Part shown: positions 44,601-52,645 of the stretch, one piece after another | How the letters are laid out: the number at the start of each line of letters is the position of its first letter | Position numbering within the stretch: position 1 is the first letter of the stretch | From: CAXBBB01 sp963793245 | Lineage (GTDB): Bacteria > Bacteroidota > Rhodothermia > Rhodothermales > BA12 | Assembly: GCA_963793245.1 (NCBI GenBank) | Contig: CAWBZG010000002.1 | Span: 1-64,000 of the forward strand | Direction of reading: 5' to 3' | DNA length: 64,000 nucleotides | Position numbers and translations under genes: made by a program | The notes under the pieces: model-generated | Seen by the model: the letters and a program-made list of their open reading frames with translations, nothing else | What the model was told of the DNA's origin: nothing | Database searches by the model: none

Positions 44601-45645
44601 TCAGGCCGACGCCACCAGCGCCGTGCAGTCCGGCAGCGGCATTGGCCTGTCGTTGGCGCGCGACCTTGCCCATCTGCACGGCGGTACGCTGACGGTGCAG
44701 AGCGACCCCGGTTTTGGCGCGACGTTCACGCTCACCCTTCCGCTTTCCGCTAGCGGCGTGCCGGACAGAGAAGACTCGCCGTCCGCTGACATCCATCCTG
44801 AATGGGAGATGCCGCCGCATCCCTCCGAAGAGGAGTTGGATCAGGACGACGACGCCCGAACGACCGTCCTGGTCGCCGACGATAGCGCCGACATCCGCAG
44901 CTACGTGCGTGGGCACCTCGAAACAGCAGGCTACCGAGTCGTCGAGGCGGCGGACGGCGTACAGGCGCTCAAGCTGACGCGCGAGGTGCTACCCGACCTC
45001 GTCGTGAGCGACGTGACGATGCCTCTTCTCGACGGCCTCGACCTGACGCGCAGGCTCCGAGCCGATCCCGAAACCGATTTCCTGCCCATCCTGCTGCTCA
45101 CCGCCCGTGCCACGACTGACGAGACCGTGACCGGCCTTTCGTCCGGCGCCGACGATTACCTGACCAAGCCGTTCGACATGTCCGAACTGCTGGCCCGCAT
45201 CGCCGGGCTGATCGCGAGCCGCCGGAGACTGACCGAGCGCCTCTCCTCGCCTGCGCCGACTCCCGCCCCATCGACCGACGACACCCCTGAGGCCGACACC
45301 GCTTTCCTGACGCACCTGCTCGGAATCGTCCACGAGCATTTGTCCGATGAGGCGTTCGGCGTCGAGGATCTGGCCGCCGTCGCCGGGCAGAATCGCAGTA
45401 CGCTCTACCGCCGCCTGCGCGATCTGAGGGGGCAAACGCCGTCCACTTTTCTGCGCCACACGCGGCTAGATCGCGCCGCCGAACTGCTCACGTCGGGTGA
45501 GGGAACGGTCAGCGAGGTCGCCTACGCCGTCGGTTTCAAGAGCGTGTCGCACTTCTCTCAGGCGTTTCGCCGCGCCTACGGCGTCACGCCCAGCGCCTAT
45601 GCAAACGGAAGCCGCACGTCCGGCGCTGACGCGGAGGATGGTTAG
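41632..45645 (+). CDS. Hybrid two-component sensor-regulator (HTCS)
   Basis: A 1,337-residue all-in-one regulator. After a signal peptide come about twelve Reg_prop propeller blades (repeated DG.LWIGT..G and ADGL motifs, to about residue 640), a Y_Y_Y domain (LRFRYRLDGYDDDWSG ... YTFRVQV), one membrane span (FAVLSALLALTLLGLLY), HisKA (NVSHEFRTPLTL, H823), HATPase (NLLSNAFKFTPEGG, DSGPGIAP), a receiver (VADDSADIRSY; phospho-site D1127 in VVSDVTMP) and a C-terminal AraC-type HTH (about 1237-1325). In Bacteroidota such proteins sense periplasmic oligosaccharides and activate nearby utilisation genes. No SusCD pair is present; the adjacent giant T9SS gene is the closest candidate target. Confidence 0.95.
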   Translation: MTCPLLLITRALACAFVLVSATWTQAQTVPPARSSAMRSWTVDDGLPYNIVWTIAQTPDGYLWVGTRGGLVRFDGDRFTRFDRRTPGLASSDVRALHVDADGILWIGTSGGGLSRYSGGTFTSYRIADGLPDDTIWSLASDPSDGALWIGTLRGLVRRRGGTMETFDRTDGLLSNDVRGLAFDSDGILWINTYGGRMQRWIDRRFVAYAPDGPASEWAYSALVAPGSVLGGLWRGQADGSSQQILVPDGSAFAPLSGLPALGSIRAFARTLDGTAWLGVYGDGLIQRAPDGTSRILTQADGLADDRVTALYQDRDENLWIGTMGGLTRLRRRTPITTYGRPEGLPDDKVRSFAEYPDGTLWIATDSGVARIDSSGTRSLTRADGLPDAQVQALLADESGVWFGSSSAVTHLANGRLTVHRPPGGGFQSLARTPDGALWIGAFGGGLIRMRADSFEVFGEADGLASANVSVLLTGRDGRLWIGTEGGLSVREGETLRTVTPLPGLPGVHVRSLHEDADSTLWLGTVGMGVVRLRGADAVAITTDQGLYDDGIWAIVDDQRGNLWMSGDRGLFRVARSDLDAVADGDRETLSSVAYGVADGMRDSEANGTGKPSGLRASDGRLWFATQGGAVAVDPSALSKRPPIPIIEQVVTRSGTAYLGQGDVELPLGERDVEVSFTAPDLVSADQLRFRYRLDGYDDDWSGPNQRRSATYTNLDPGPYTFRVQVAPSGGEWSADAAWALSVPHRIHETRWFAVLSALLALTLLGLLYRARISRVLQRERELEARVDQRTRELNAEKRTTEQQAARLVELDQAKSRFFTNVSHEFRTPLTLSIGPLEDLERLPDLPPQGRSYVDLALRNSRRMLRLINQLLDVARLEAGELRLDSACHDLAAFVRDLARPFAPLAERRRIRFDVETPPQPVAVDFDPDKLEQVVANLLSNAFKFTPEGGAVRMRIEVDASADSPVARVAVRDSGPGIAPAHLPHLFDRFYQADATSAVQSGSGIGLSLARDLAHLHGGTLTVQSDPGFGATFTLTLPLSASGVPDREDSPSADIHPEWEMPPHPSEEELDQDDDARTTVLVADDSADIRSYVRGHLETAGYRVVEAADGVQALKLTREVLPDLVVSDVTMPLLDGLDLTRRLRADPETDFLPILLLTARATTDETVTGLSSGADDYLTKPFDMSELLARIAGLIASRRRLTERLSSPAPTPAPSTDDTPEADTAFLTHLLGIVHEHLSDEAFGVEDLAAVAGQNRSTLYRRLRDLRGQTPSTFLRHTRLDRAAELLTSGEGTVSEVAYAVGFKSVSHFSQAFRRAYGVTPSAYANGSRTSGADAEDG

Positions 45646-45701
45646 GCCAGTCGTCGTCGGTCTCGTATCGTGCGACACCCTCACCTATCCCACGACTGCT
45701 C

Positions 45702-46226
45702 ATGCGCTCTCACGTTCTCGCCTTTCTCTTCGTCGCCCTGCTGCTGCCGACCGCTGCGTCCGCGCAAGTCGAAGCCGACCCTGCCGACGTGACTACCATC
45801 GACGCCGTCATTACCGCGCTGTACGACGTGATCTCGGGCGAAGCGGGGGAGGAGCGCGACTGGGACCGATTCCGCAGCCTGTTTCTCCCTGAAGCCCACC
45901 TGATGCCGACGCAGATGCGCCCCGACAGCAGCTATCTCTATCGCGTGTATACGCCCGATCAGTACATCGAAACGTCGGGGCCGTGGCTGATGGAGAACGG
46001 TTTCTTCGAGGGTGAAGTGGCCCGCCGGACCGAGCGCTTTGAGAACATCGCGCACGTGTGGACGACCTACGATTCACGTAACACTCAGGACGGCCCGGTC
46101 TTCATGCGCGGCATCAACTCGATCCAACTCTTCCACGACGGCACGCGCTGGTGGATCTCGACGGTGTTTTGGACACCCGAAACGCCGACCTCGCCGCTCC
46201 CCACTGCGTACCTGGGCGACGGCTGA
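45702..46226 (+). CDS. Exported NTF2/SnoaL-like protein
   Basis: A 174-residue protein with a signal peptide (LFVALLLPTAASAQ) and an NTF2-like cone fold pattern: an N-terminal helix (IDAVITALYDVISGEAG), DWDRFRSLFLPEAHL, and late strands (RTERFENIAHVWTTYD, SIQLFHDGTRWWISTVFW). The family includes ketosteroid isomerases and many ligand-binding proteins, so no reaction can be assigned. It lies 56 bp after the hybrid regulator on the same strand. Confidence 0.8.
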   Translation: MRSHVLAFLFVALLLPTAASAQVEADPADVTTIDAVITALYDVISGEAGEERDWDRFRSLFLPEAHLMPTQMRPDSSYLYRVYTPDQYIETSGPWLMENGFFEGEVARRTERFENIAHVWTTYDSRNTQDGPVFMRGINSIQLFHDGTRWWISTVFWTPETPTSPLPTAYLGDG

Positions 46227-46285
46227 CGTGTACGCCGTTCAGTAGTTTGCCAGGCTTCCCGCTCTCGCTTCCTACCGCTGCTCTC

Positions 46286-46531
46286 ATGCTCGATCCGACT
46301 CCTGCCGAACGCGCCCAAGCCATCGCCGCGCTCCAGTCGTATCTGTTCGACGAGCTTGACGTCGAGGTCGGAACGGTTGCCGCCGATGGGTTGCTCGACT
46401 TCGTACTGTCCGACATCGCGCCGCTGGCGTACAACCGAGGCGTCGCCGATGCGCAGGCTCGGATGCGCGTGCGGGCCGAGGAGTTGACCGTCGATCTGTT
46501 CGAAACGCCGTTCGTGCGTTCGCGGCGCTGA
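46286..46531 (+). CDS. DUF2164 family protein
   Basis: An 81-residue soluble protein matching the DUF2164 pattern: QAIAALQSYLFDELDVEVGTVAADGLLDF, IAPLAYNRGVADAQ and a charged C-terminal helix. Function unknown; the family is small and widespread. The frame stays open upstream to 46151, overlapping the previous gene, but homology starts at the ATG at 46286. Confidence 0.82.
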   Translation: MLDPTPAERAQAIAALQSYLFDELDVEVGTVAADGLLDFVLSDIAPLAYNRGVADAQARMRVRAEELTVDLFETPFVRSRR

Positions 46532-46618
46532 TTGTGAAGGGCGTGTTGCCAGTCAGGTCCCGCCGTGCGTCGCTAGCGCGCAGTCGGTATCCTGTGGGCG
46601 TCCTCATTCAACTGCGCC

Positions 46619-47161
46619 ATGTTGCCTCATCTGCTCTCCGACACGCCGTCCGCCCTGATCGGCCTCTCGCTCTCGGCGATCCTGATTTTCGCCGCTCTGC
46701 TGGTGCTGACGCGGGTGATGGGGCTGCGCAGTTTCTCCAAGATGTCGAGCATGGATTTCGCCACGACGGTCGCGCTGGGCGCCATCCTCGCGACGACGAT
46801 CCTGAGCGACGATACGTCCGTCGTAGCCGGGGCGCTGGCGTTTGCGCTGTTGTATGGCTTGCAGTTTGCCGCGTCCCGGCTGCGCATGATTTCGCCGCGC
46901 GTCGAGCATCTGCTCGAGAGTCAGCCGCTGCTGCTCGTCGCGCACGGAGCGCCGATCCCCGCACACCTTGATGCTGTCCGCATGACGTCTGCCGACTTGC
47001 ACGCTAAACTCAGGGCCGGAGGCGTGCGGCGGCTGTCCGACGTGTTTGCCGCGACGCTCGAAACCAGCGGTGACGTGTCGGTCTTGCTGGTAGGAGAACC
47101 CGTCGACGCGTGTCTGTTTGAAAACGTCAAGGGGTGCGATGCGCTGCATTTCGGCGAGTAG
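46619..47161 (+). CDS. YetF/YrbG-like (DUF421) membrane protein
   Basis: A 180-residue protein with three N-terminal membrane helices (to about residue 85) and a small cytoplasmic domain. The family signature is clear: LVLTRVMGLRSFSKMSSMDFATTVALGAILATT, followed by the soluble DUF421 part (LHAKLRAGGVRRLSDVFAATLE). YetF-type proteins are linked to spore or envelope functions in Firmicutes but are uncharacterised elsewhere. A broken glpK copy begins 43 bp downstream. Confidence 0.88.
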   Translation: MLPHLLSDTPSALIGLSLSAILIFAALLVLTRVMGLRSFSKMSSMDFATTVALGAILATTILSDDTSVVAGALAFALLYGLQFAASRLRMISPRVEHLLESQPLLLVAHGAPIPAHLDAVRMTSADLHAKLRAGGVRRLSDVFAATLETSGDVSVLLVGEPVDACLFENVKGCDALHFGE

Positions 47162-47203
47162 CATCGACTGGCGATCTTTCGGTTTCGCCTATCCGCACTC
47201 GCC

Positions 47204-47416
47204 ATGTCCTACGTTCTCGCACTCGATCAGGGCACTACGTCGTCGCGCGCCGTCGTCTACTCGGCTGATGGGCACGTTGTCTGTGTAGATGTGACCTTCG
47301 CGCTCAAGTATGCCGAAGACGGGTGTCTTCCTACTCGCGCTCAGGCGCGTTTGGCTCGCAGTCTTCGAGCAGTCGCTGGAGAAGGCGCGGGAGGCGACGA
47401 AACTTGGCCTGGCTGA
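47204..47416 (+). pseudogene. Truncated copy of the glycerol kinase start
   Basis: The first 23 codons (MSYVLALDQGTTSSRAVVYS...) are nearly identical to the start of the intact gene at 48070, and the similarity extends upstream into the non-coding leader (about 47168-47280 against 48037-48146). After this the frame turns into unrelated residues and stops. It is the scar of a partial duplication. It could be translated to a short useless peptide. Confidence 0.8.
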
Positions 47417-47453
47417 TCTTGGAGCGGCGATAGTAGCGGTTCAGCTGGTGCAT
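47331..47453 (-). mobile_element. Remnant resembling an IS1595-family transposase N-terminus
   Basis: A 40-codon minus-strand frame contains NRYYRRSKISQAKFRRLPRL, very like the conserved N-terminus of IS1595 (ISXO2-like) transposases. It then stops; no zinc-ribbon or DDE domain follows. I found no clear terminal inverted repeats. It overlaps the decayed part of the glpK copy, so insertion or imprecise loss of an IS probably produced this scar. Confidence 0.6.
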
Positions 47454-47590
47454 ATGAGGAAGCTATGCAGAAGGATTTCGACGTGCGCGTCCTAAGTCTC
47501 TAACCATTTGTTTTCGCACGTCCTGCGCGAAGGAGAGGTGGAGTGGCGTTACCTTGTCGTCACCTCTTCCCATCCCTTGCTCTCTTCCCG

Positions 47591-48010
47591 ATGGACGTCA
47601 CGCTTGAAATCCACGCACCCGGCCTCGATATGGCACAGGCGCGCTGGACGCACCACTTGATCTTTATGCAGGAGGTACACCAGAAGGTCGACGTCATTTT
47701 CGAGCAAGCGCGCGAGGCCTACGGAGCGCACGGGCTAGGCACGCTACACGTCGATCGAGATCAGTGGATGCAGGTCGTGCGTGATGCCGTTACCGACGAG
47801 GAAATTCCGGGTCTGCCGCACACCTATATGTCGGCGCAGAAGGCGACCGAACGGTGTGACTTCGGGTTGCTGGCGAGCGGGTTTACCAGCGTCATCTCCA
47901 GCTACAACCCCGAGCGTGCCTTCGTGTTGACGGTTGAGCATCACCCCCAGGGGTTGCTTAGCTGCTACGTGATCGACCCGTCTGGCGAGGGGCAGGCAAC
48001 CGTCCGGTAA
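47591..48010 (+). CDS. Hypothetical soluble protein between glpK copies
   Basis: A 139-residue acidic protein without signal peptide or membrane segment (MDVTLEIHAPGLDMAQARWT...). It has several His and Trp residues and a plausible codon pattern, but no family that I recognise. It sits within the segment bounded by the two glpK-start copies, so it may have arrived together with the IS-like remnant. Confidence 0.55.
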   Translation: MDVTLEIHAPGLDMAQARWTHHLIFMQEVHQKVDVIFEQAREAYGAHGLGTLHVDRDQWMQVVRDAVTDEEIPGLPHTYMSAQKATERCDFGLLASGFTSVISSYNPERAFVLTVEHHPQGLLSCYVIDPSGEGQATVR

Positions 48011-48069
48011 GACGCTGCTAGTGCGTCGGCGCTCGGTGCGCGATCTTTGGTTGCCCAACCACATTCGCC

Positions 48070-49848
48070 ATGTCCTACGTCCTCGCGCTCGATCAGGGCA
48101 CCACGTCCTCACGCGCCGTCGTCTACTCGGCTGATGGACGCGCTGTCGCATCGGCGCAGGACGAGTTGACGCAGCACTTTCCGCAGCCCGGGTGGGTCGA
48201 GCACGATCCCGCCGATCTGTGGGCCGACCAACTCGGAGTGGCTCACGAGGCGATGGCGCGGGCCGGAATCGGCGCGCGCGACGTGTCGGCCATCGGCATC
48301 ACGAATCAGCGCGAAACGACGCTGCTGTGGGACCGGGTGACGGGCGAGCCGCTGCACCGCGCCCTCGTCTGGCAGGATCGGCGGACGGCAGCTTGGTGCG
48401 AGCGGCTGCGGGCGGACGGGCACGAGGCGATGGTGCGTGAGCGGACGGGCCTGGTGCTCGACCCGTATTTCTCGGCGACCAAACTGGCCTGGCTGCTCGA
48501 CCACGTCGAGGGTGCGCGCGAGCGAGCGGAGCGGGGAGAACTGGCGTTCGGCACCGTCGACAGTTGGCTCGTCTGGAATCTCACCGGAGGCCGTGCCGAC
48601 CGAGGCGCGCTCCACGCTACGGACGTCACCAACGCGAGCCGGACGCTGCTCTTCAACCTCCACACGATGCAATGGGACGAGGAGTTGCTCGCCCTGTTCA
48701 GCATTCCGCGCTCGTTGTTGCCGCGCGTCGTCTCCTCGTCAGAGCACGTTGCCCACACGCATCCTGACCTGTTTGCGCACCCGATTTCCATCGCTGGAAT
48801 TGCCGGAGATCAGCACGCGGCGACGTTCGGTCAGCGCTGTGTTCGGCCCGGCAGCGCCAAGTGCACGTACGGAACGGGCTGCTTCTTGGTCGCTCAGACC
48901 GGCTCAGACGTGAAGCGGTCGGATCACGGCTTGCTGTCGACGGTGGCGTGGCAGTTGGGCGATGGCGCTGCGAAGTATGCACTCGAAGGGAGCGTGTTCG
49001 TCGCCGGGGCTGCCGTCCAGTGGCTGCGCGACGGGCTGGGAGTGATCCGCTCGGCGTCCGAAGTCGAGGCGCTGGCTGCATCTGTTGAGGACAGTGGCGA
49101 TGTCGTGTTCGTGCCCGCATTCGCCGGTTTGGGTGCTCCACATTGGGACGCGGGCGCGCGCGGCACACTCGTCGGCCTGACGCGGGGTACTACGGCGGCG
49201 CACATCGCACGCGCCACGCTCGACGCCATCGCACTCCAAGTCGCCGACGTGGTCGAAGCCATCGCCCGCGATATGGGCCACCCGCTGCTCGAACTCCGCG
49301 TCGACGGCGGCGCGTCGGCCAACGATCTGCTGATGCAACTCCAAGCCGACGTGCTCGGGATTCCAGTCGTCCGACCATCCGACGTAGAGACGACAGCACG
49401 CGGAGCCGCCTACCTCGCTGGTCGCGCTGTCGGCCTGTGGACAGACGCCGATCTGGACAGGTTTACATCCGACGACGCTCGGTTCGAGCCGACGATGCCG
49501 CGCGAAAGAGCCGAACGAATGCGAGAGCAATGGGCACGCGCCGTCGATCGGAGCCGGGGTTGGGCGACATGGTACCTGAAACGCCGAACGCCTCCGAACG
49601 CGCCCATCGGCACACTCGGAGGCGTTGCGTCCCAGCGGTCAGCCCACCACGAACCGACCGCCAGTTGGGAGAGCGCTATCTCAGCACGGTCACGCGTCCG
49701 CTGCGGACGATTCCGTCGGCTTCCATGCGGTAGAGGTAGAGACCACTCGGTAGGGCCGACGCGTCGAGGCGGACATCGTGCGTTCCCGCGGGACGAGTGC
49801 CCGATACGAGCGTCTGGACGAGGCGCCCCGTCGCGTCGTAGACCGTGA
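48070..49848 (+). CDS. glpK: Glycerol kinase
   Basis: An FGGY-family kinase that makes sn-glycerol 3-phosphate from glycerol and ATP. Motifs: DQGTTSSRAVVYSADG (8-23), HFPQPGWVEHDP, ITNQRETT, GIAGDQHAATFGQ and the FGGY signature DGGASANDLLMQLQADVLG. The family ends at about 500 residues. Here the frame runs on for about 90 odd residues into the convergent gene and past a terminator hairpin. A TGA one frame over (49577-49579) would end it after RSRGWA at about 502 residues, so an extra base near 49560-49575 probably hides the true stop. No glpF or glpD is adjacent. Confidence 0.92.
   Translation: MSYVLALDQGTTSSRAVVYSADGRAVASAQDELTQHFPQPGWVEHDPADLWADQLGVAHEAMARAGIGARDVSAIGITNQRETTLLWDRVTGEPLHRALVWQDRRTAAWCERLRADGHEAMVRERTGLVLDPYFSATKLAWLLDHVEGARERAERGELAFGTVDSWLVWNLTGGRADRGALHATDVTNASRTLLFNLHTMQWDEELLALFSIPRSLLPRVVSSSEHVAHTHPDLFAHPISIAGIAGDQHAATFGQRCVRPGSAKCTYGTGCFLVAQTGSDVKRSDHGLLSTVAWQLGDGAAKYALEGSVFVAGAAVQWLRDGLGVIRSASEVEALAASVEDSGDVVFVPAFAGLGAPHWDAGARGTLVGLTRGTTAAHIARATLDAIALQVADVVEAIARDMGHPLLELRVDGGASANDLLMQLQADVLGIPVVRPSDVETTARGAAYLAGRAVGLWTDADLDRFTSDDARFEPTMPRERAERMREQWARAVDRSRGWATWYLKRRTPPNAPIGTLGGVASQRSAHHEPTASWESAISARSRVRCGRFRRLPCGRGRDHSVGPTRRGGHRAFPRDECPIRASGRGAPSRRRP
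49587..49626. terminator. Bidirectional terminator hairpin
   Basis: AACGCCTCCGA (49587-49597) pairs exactly with TCGGAGGCGTT (49616-49626) across an 18-base loop. It lies between convergent glpK and the T9SS gene ending at 49676. No strong T run follows on either strand. Confidence 0.55.
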
Positions 49849-52552
49849 TCCGCACGTCTGAAGCGCGCGGCAGGGCGTAGCCGATGCGCGTGACGCCGCG
49901 TGCCGGGTTGGGCGCCGGGCTGCTCAGTTCGACATGGGTCGGAAGCGATGCGTCGGCGCCAGCGACCAGCGTTGACGTTGCCAGCTTGGTGCCGCAGAGC
50001 AGAGCGAGGCCGCTGTCCGACGTGCGGCGGGCGCTGGATAGCGTGACCGTCGCGGACGACAGGGCGGACTCGGCTTCCAGCGTAACGACGAAGCGCTCGC
50101 CCTGCTGCAACTCCCCATCGCTCGTGCGCACAAACGCGACGCCCAACGTGCGCTCGCTCTGCTTGTGGAACGACAACTGATCGTCGGATTCCAGCGACCC
50201 CAACGTCGCCACGTCGACGACGCTGAGTCCGGCGGGTAGCTCGAAGCCGTACGACACGCCACGCGCTGTTTCGGCCAGATCGGTGCTGAACGAGACGCGC
50301 TCTCCGGCCCCGATGGTACCCAGATCGAGCGAGACGGGACACGTCGCGTCGGCAACCTGCTGCGTTTTGCCCAGCGGTTGGTTGCGCGTCCGCATCCAGT
50401 TGAGACCGATGGCGAGTACGTCGTTCTGATCGACGATGCCGTCGCCTGAGGCGTCGGCGTGGGCAACGTCGGGCGTGGCGTCGTAGGGCCACGGCGCGGC
50501 GGGCTGTCCAGTCCAGTCGAACGGGTCGGCTGCGGTGCGCGCCGGTCCGGTCTTGCCGAAGTGCGTGCCGATGGGCAGCAGGTCCTGCGCGTTCGGCTCG
50601 ACGGTCCCGCTGGCATCTGTATCGCCGGGCCACACCAAGAGTTGCGCGAAGCCGACCAGCCCATCGACCGGAGTCAGTTCGATCTCATCGCCGTTCGGAT
50701 CCAACGCGAGCACGTTTGCGATGCGGAAGGGCAACAGGCCGACGAGTTCGTCCCCCATGCTCTCGAAGTCGGGGCGCACGCGGAAGGTGACCGCCGCCAG
50801 AATACCCGACCCGCTGATGCCTGTATCGACGGTGCGCGACAAGGCCATCGCGACGACCTGCACGCCGCCAACCTCTTCCTGACTGACCGACGTGACGACT
50901 TCATTGGTCGATCCGAGAAATCCGTTTTCGACCTGAGCACCGACGAACTCGACGGCCGCGTCCACGAACTGAATCTGGAGGCCGACGCCCGCCAGGTTCT
51001 CGACCGGTCCGAACTGGGGACGCCCTTCGTTGCCGACGTTCACCTCGAACGTGATCAGGTCGCCGGGTTGGACGACGAAGTTGGGCTGCCCGTTGGTCAC
51101 CGCGTCGAGCGATAGCGCAGCGGTTACCGCCGGTTCGGGGACGACGAACGAACCCGATGCAAAGGGGCTGGACAGCGAGCCGTAGACCGTTTGCACGCCC
51201 CAATGGTACGTGCCGGGTGCTAGGCCGCTCAGCCGGTGCGAGGTGCTGAAGTTGCGCTGCGTCGATAAGGCCTTGCGGAAGCCGCCACCTACATCAGCGA
51301 GCGGCGCGACAATGTCAGTTGCTCCTGCGCTGGTGCCGACCGAAACGTCGTAGGTGAGATCCGCCTGGGAGAGTTTGCCCTGGGCGAGCGCGGCGTCCCA
51401 GTCGAGCGTCACACGTCCATCGGAGGAAGCGTCGGCGTCCAAGCCGGTCGGTGTCGGTAGTAGGCCGTCCATCTGCTTTGCGCTGCCCGCTGCTGCTCCG
51501 CCGATGGCGGTAGGATCGGCAAACGTCATCGTGTTGCGGAAGACGGTCGTCTGGTTGACTGAGCCGCCGAGAAACGAGCGGCCCGACAGGAGCAGGTCTT
51601 CGTAGCTGTCGCCGTCCAGGTCAGCGACGAGGACGAGCGGTGTCGTGCCTCCGTCGCGCCCGGACAGGCCCAGGCGCAGGCCGAGTGGCTCGAACGTCGT
51701 CGCGGCCAGACTGCCCGATCCGCTGCGCCGCTGCAGGAAGATGTCGAAGCGGTCCTGCGTCTCGTCGGCGAGTGAGGGCGTGCGGAGGACCAGGTCGGTC
51801 AGCCCGTCGCGGTCGAAGTCGGCGGGGGCGAGGTAGCGGGTGTCGGTTGTCGGGAGGCCGCGCACCTGGGTCGAACTGCTCGGCGAGAAGCCGGGACCGT
51901 TCGGGCCGGGTGTGTTCTCGTAGACGAGTGTCTCGCGGATCGGATCGCCTCCATCGGCCAGGAGGATCGAACCGGACAGGATCAGGTCGGGCTGCGCATC
52001 GCCGATCACGTCGATCCACGCCACGTCGCCGTTTTGGAGGGCGACGACGGGCGCGTTCTCGTTGGCGAAGGCGTCGTCGCCAGGCGCGCGGCTCCAGACT
52101 CCGGCGTAGGCGCTACCGTCCGACGTGCGGCCTTGCAGCGCGAGGAGTAGCCGGTCGTCGTCGGAGCTGTCCGTGCCGCCGTCGAGCCGGACCGATGCGG
52201 CGCGTGCGTAGGAAAGTGCGGGCAGGCCGTGCTCGGTATCGCGTCCGAAGCCGATGGTGCCTTCGTCCAGCCGGTTGCGGAAAAGCGTGGTGAGCGCAGG
52301 CGTGCCGCCTTCGAACGGATCGCCCATCATCAGCAAATCCTGGTCGCCGTCGAAGTCGTAGTCGAGCACTTCGATGTCGCCCAGCCGGACGCCGCGTTCG
52401 ATGCGCAGCAGTTCGGTGAAGCCACCCGATCCGTCGTTCTGCATCACGATCAGGTTGACCGCACCGCCGCCGCCGGTCGACGATCCGCCCGTGTAGGCCA
52501 AGTCGAGGTGTCCGTCGTTGTCGGCGTCGAACCAGACGGCATCGCCCAGCAC
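49676..52552 (-). CDS. T9SS protein C-terminal part: FG-GAP, FN3, cohesin-like, dockerin-like, sorting domain
   Basis: A 958-residue frame without signal peptide; it appears to continue the gene starting at 54206 across two frameshifts. Order: FG-GAP/VCBS repeats (DADNDGHLDLAYTGG, DFDRDGLTDLVL, DLDGDSYEDLLLSG; to about 340), an FN3 module (about 365-470), a cohesin-like domain (about 475-610; VVQPGDLITFEVNVGNEG), a dockerin-like pair of calcium loops (GDTDASGTVEPNAQDLL about 640; DASGDGIVDQNDVLAIGLNW about 700), and a T9SS sorting domain (PAPNPARGVTRIGYALPRAS ... YDATGRLVQTL ... SGLYLYRME; 877-958). Likely a cell-surface or secreted scaffold. The cohesin plus dockerin pairing in one chain is unusual. 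Confidence 0.85.
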   Translation of the reverse strand: MLGDAVWFDADNDGHLDLAYTGGSSTGGGGAVNLIVMQNDGSGGFTELLRIERGVRLGDIEVLDYDFDGDQDLLMMGDPFEGGTPALTTLFRNRLDEGTIGFGRDTEHGLPALSYARAASVRLDGGTDSSDDDRLLLALQGRTSDGSAYAGVWSRAPGDDAFANENAPVVALQNGDVAWIDVIGDAQPDLILSGSILLADGGDPIRETLVYENTPGPNGPGFSPSSSTQVRGLPTTDTRYLAPADFDRDGLTDLVLRTPSLADETQDRFDIFLQRRSGSGSLAATTFEPLGLRLGLSGRDGGTTPLVLVADLDGDSYEDLLLSGRSFLGGSVNQTTVFRNTMTFADPTAIGGAAAGSAKQMDGLLPTPTGLDADASSDGRVTLDWDAALAQGKLSQADLTYDVSVGTSAGATDIVAPLADVGGGFRKALSTQRNFSTSHRLSGLAPGTYHWGVQTVYGSLSSPFASGSFVVPEPAVTAALSLDAVTNGQPNFVVQPGDLITFEVNVGNEGRPQFGPVENLAGVGLQIQFVDAAVEFVGAQVENGFLGSTNEVVTSVSQEEVGGVQVVAMALSRTVDTGISGSGILAAVTFRVRPDFESMGDELVGLLPFRIANVLALDPNGDEIELTPVDGLVGFAQLLVWPGDTDASGTVEPNAQDLLPIGTHFGKTGPARTAADPFDWTGQPAAPWPYDATPDVAHADASGDGIVDQNDVLAIGLNWMRTRNQPLGKTQQVADATCPVSLDLGTIGAGERVSFSTDLAETARGVSYGFELPAGLSVVDVATLGSLESDDQLSFHKQSERTLGVAFVRTSDGELQQGERFVVTLEAESALSSATVTLSSARRTSDSGLALLCGTKLATSTLVAGADASLPTHVELSSPAPNPARGVTRIGYALPRASDVRITVYDATGRLVQTLVSGTRPAGTHDVRLDASALPSGLYLYRMEADGIVRSGRVTVLR

Positions 52553-52559
52553 GCGCGAA

Positions 52560-52645
52560 GAGGAACGGCTGCGACGAGGCGTAGACTCAGCGTGCCGCTA
52601 GCCTCGACCGCTCCGGTGGAGGCAGGGTAGCCGACGAGGTGCCTT
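52560..52645 (-). other. Frameshifts joining two halves of the FG-GAP T9SS gene
   Basis: The upstream frame ends soon after VVLMGEGTSS. A second frame continues GYPASTGAVEASGTLSLRL, and a third gives SSRVLGDAVWFDADNDGHLD, the start of the downstream part. Each step fits one missing base. The joined protein would be about 1,500 residues, with signal peptide at one end and sorting domain at the other. Confidence 0.7.

Noticed and set aside
41917..44916. Minus-strand open frame of about 1,000 codons opposite the hybrid regulator
   Set aside because: The plus strand encodes a complete HTCS with conserved motifs; the antisense translation has no recognisable feature.
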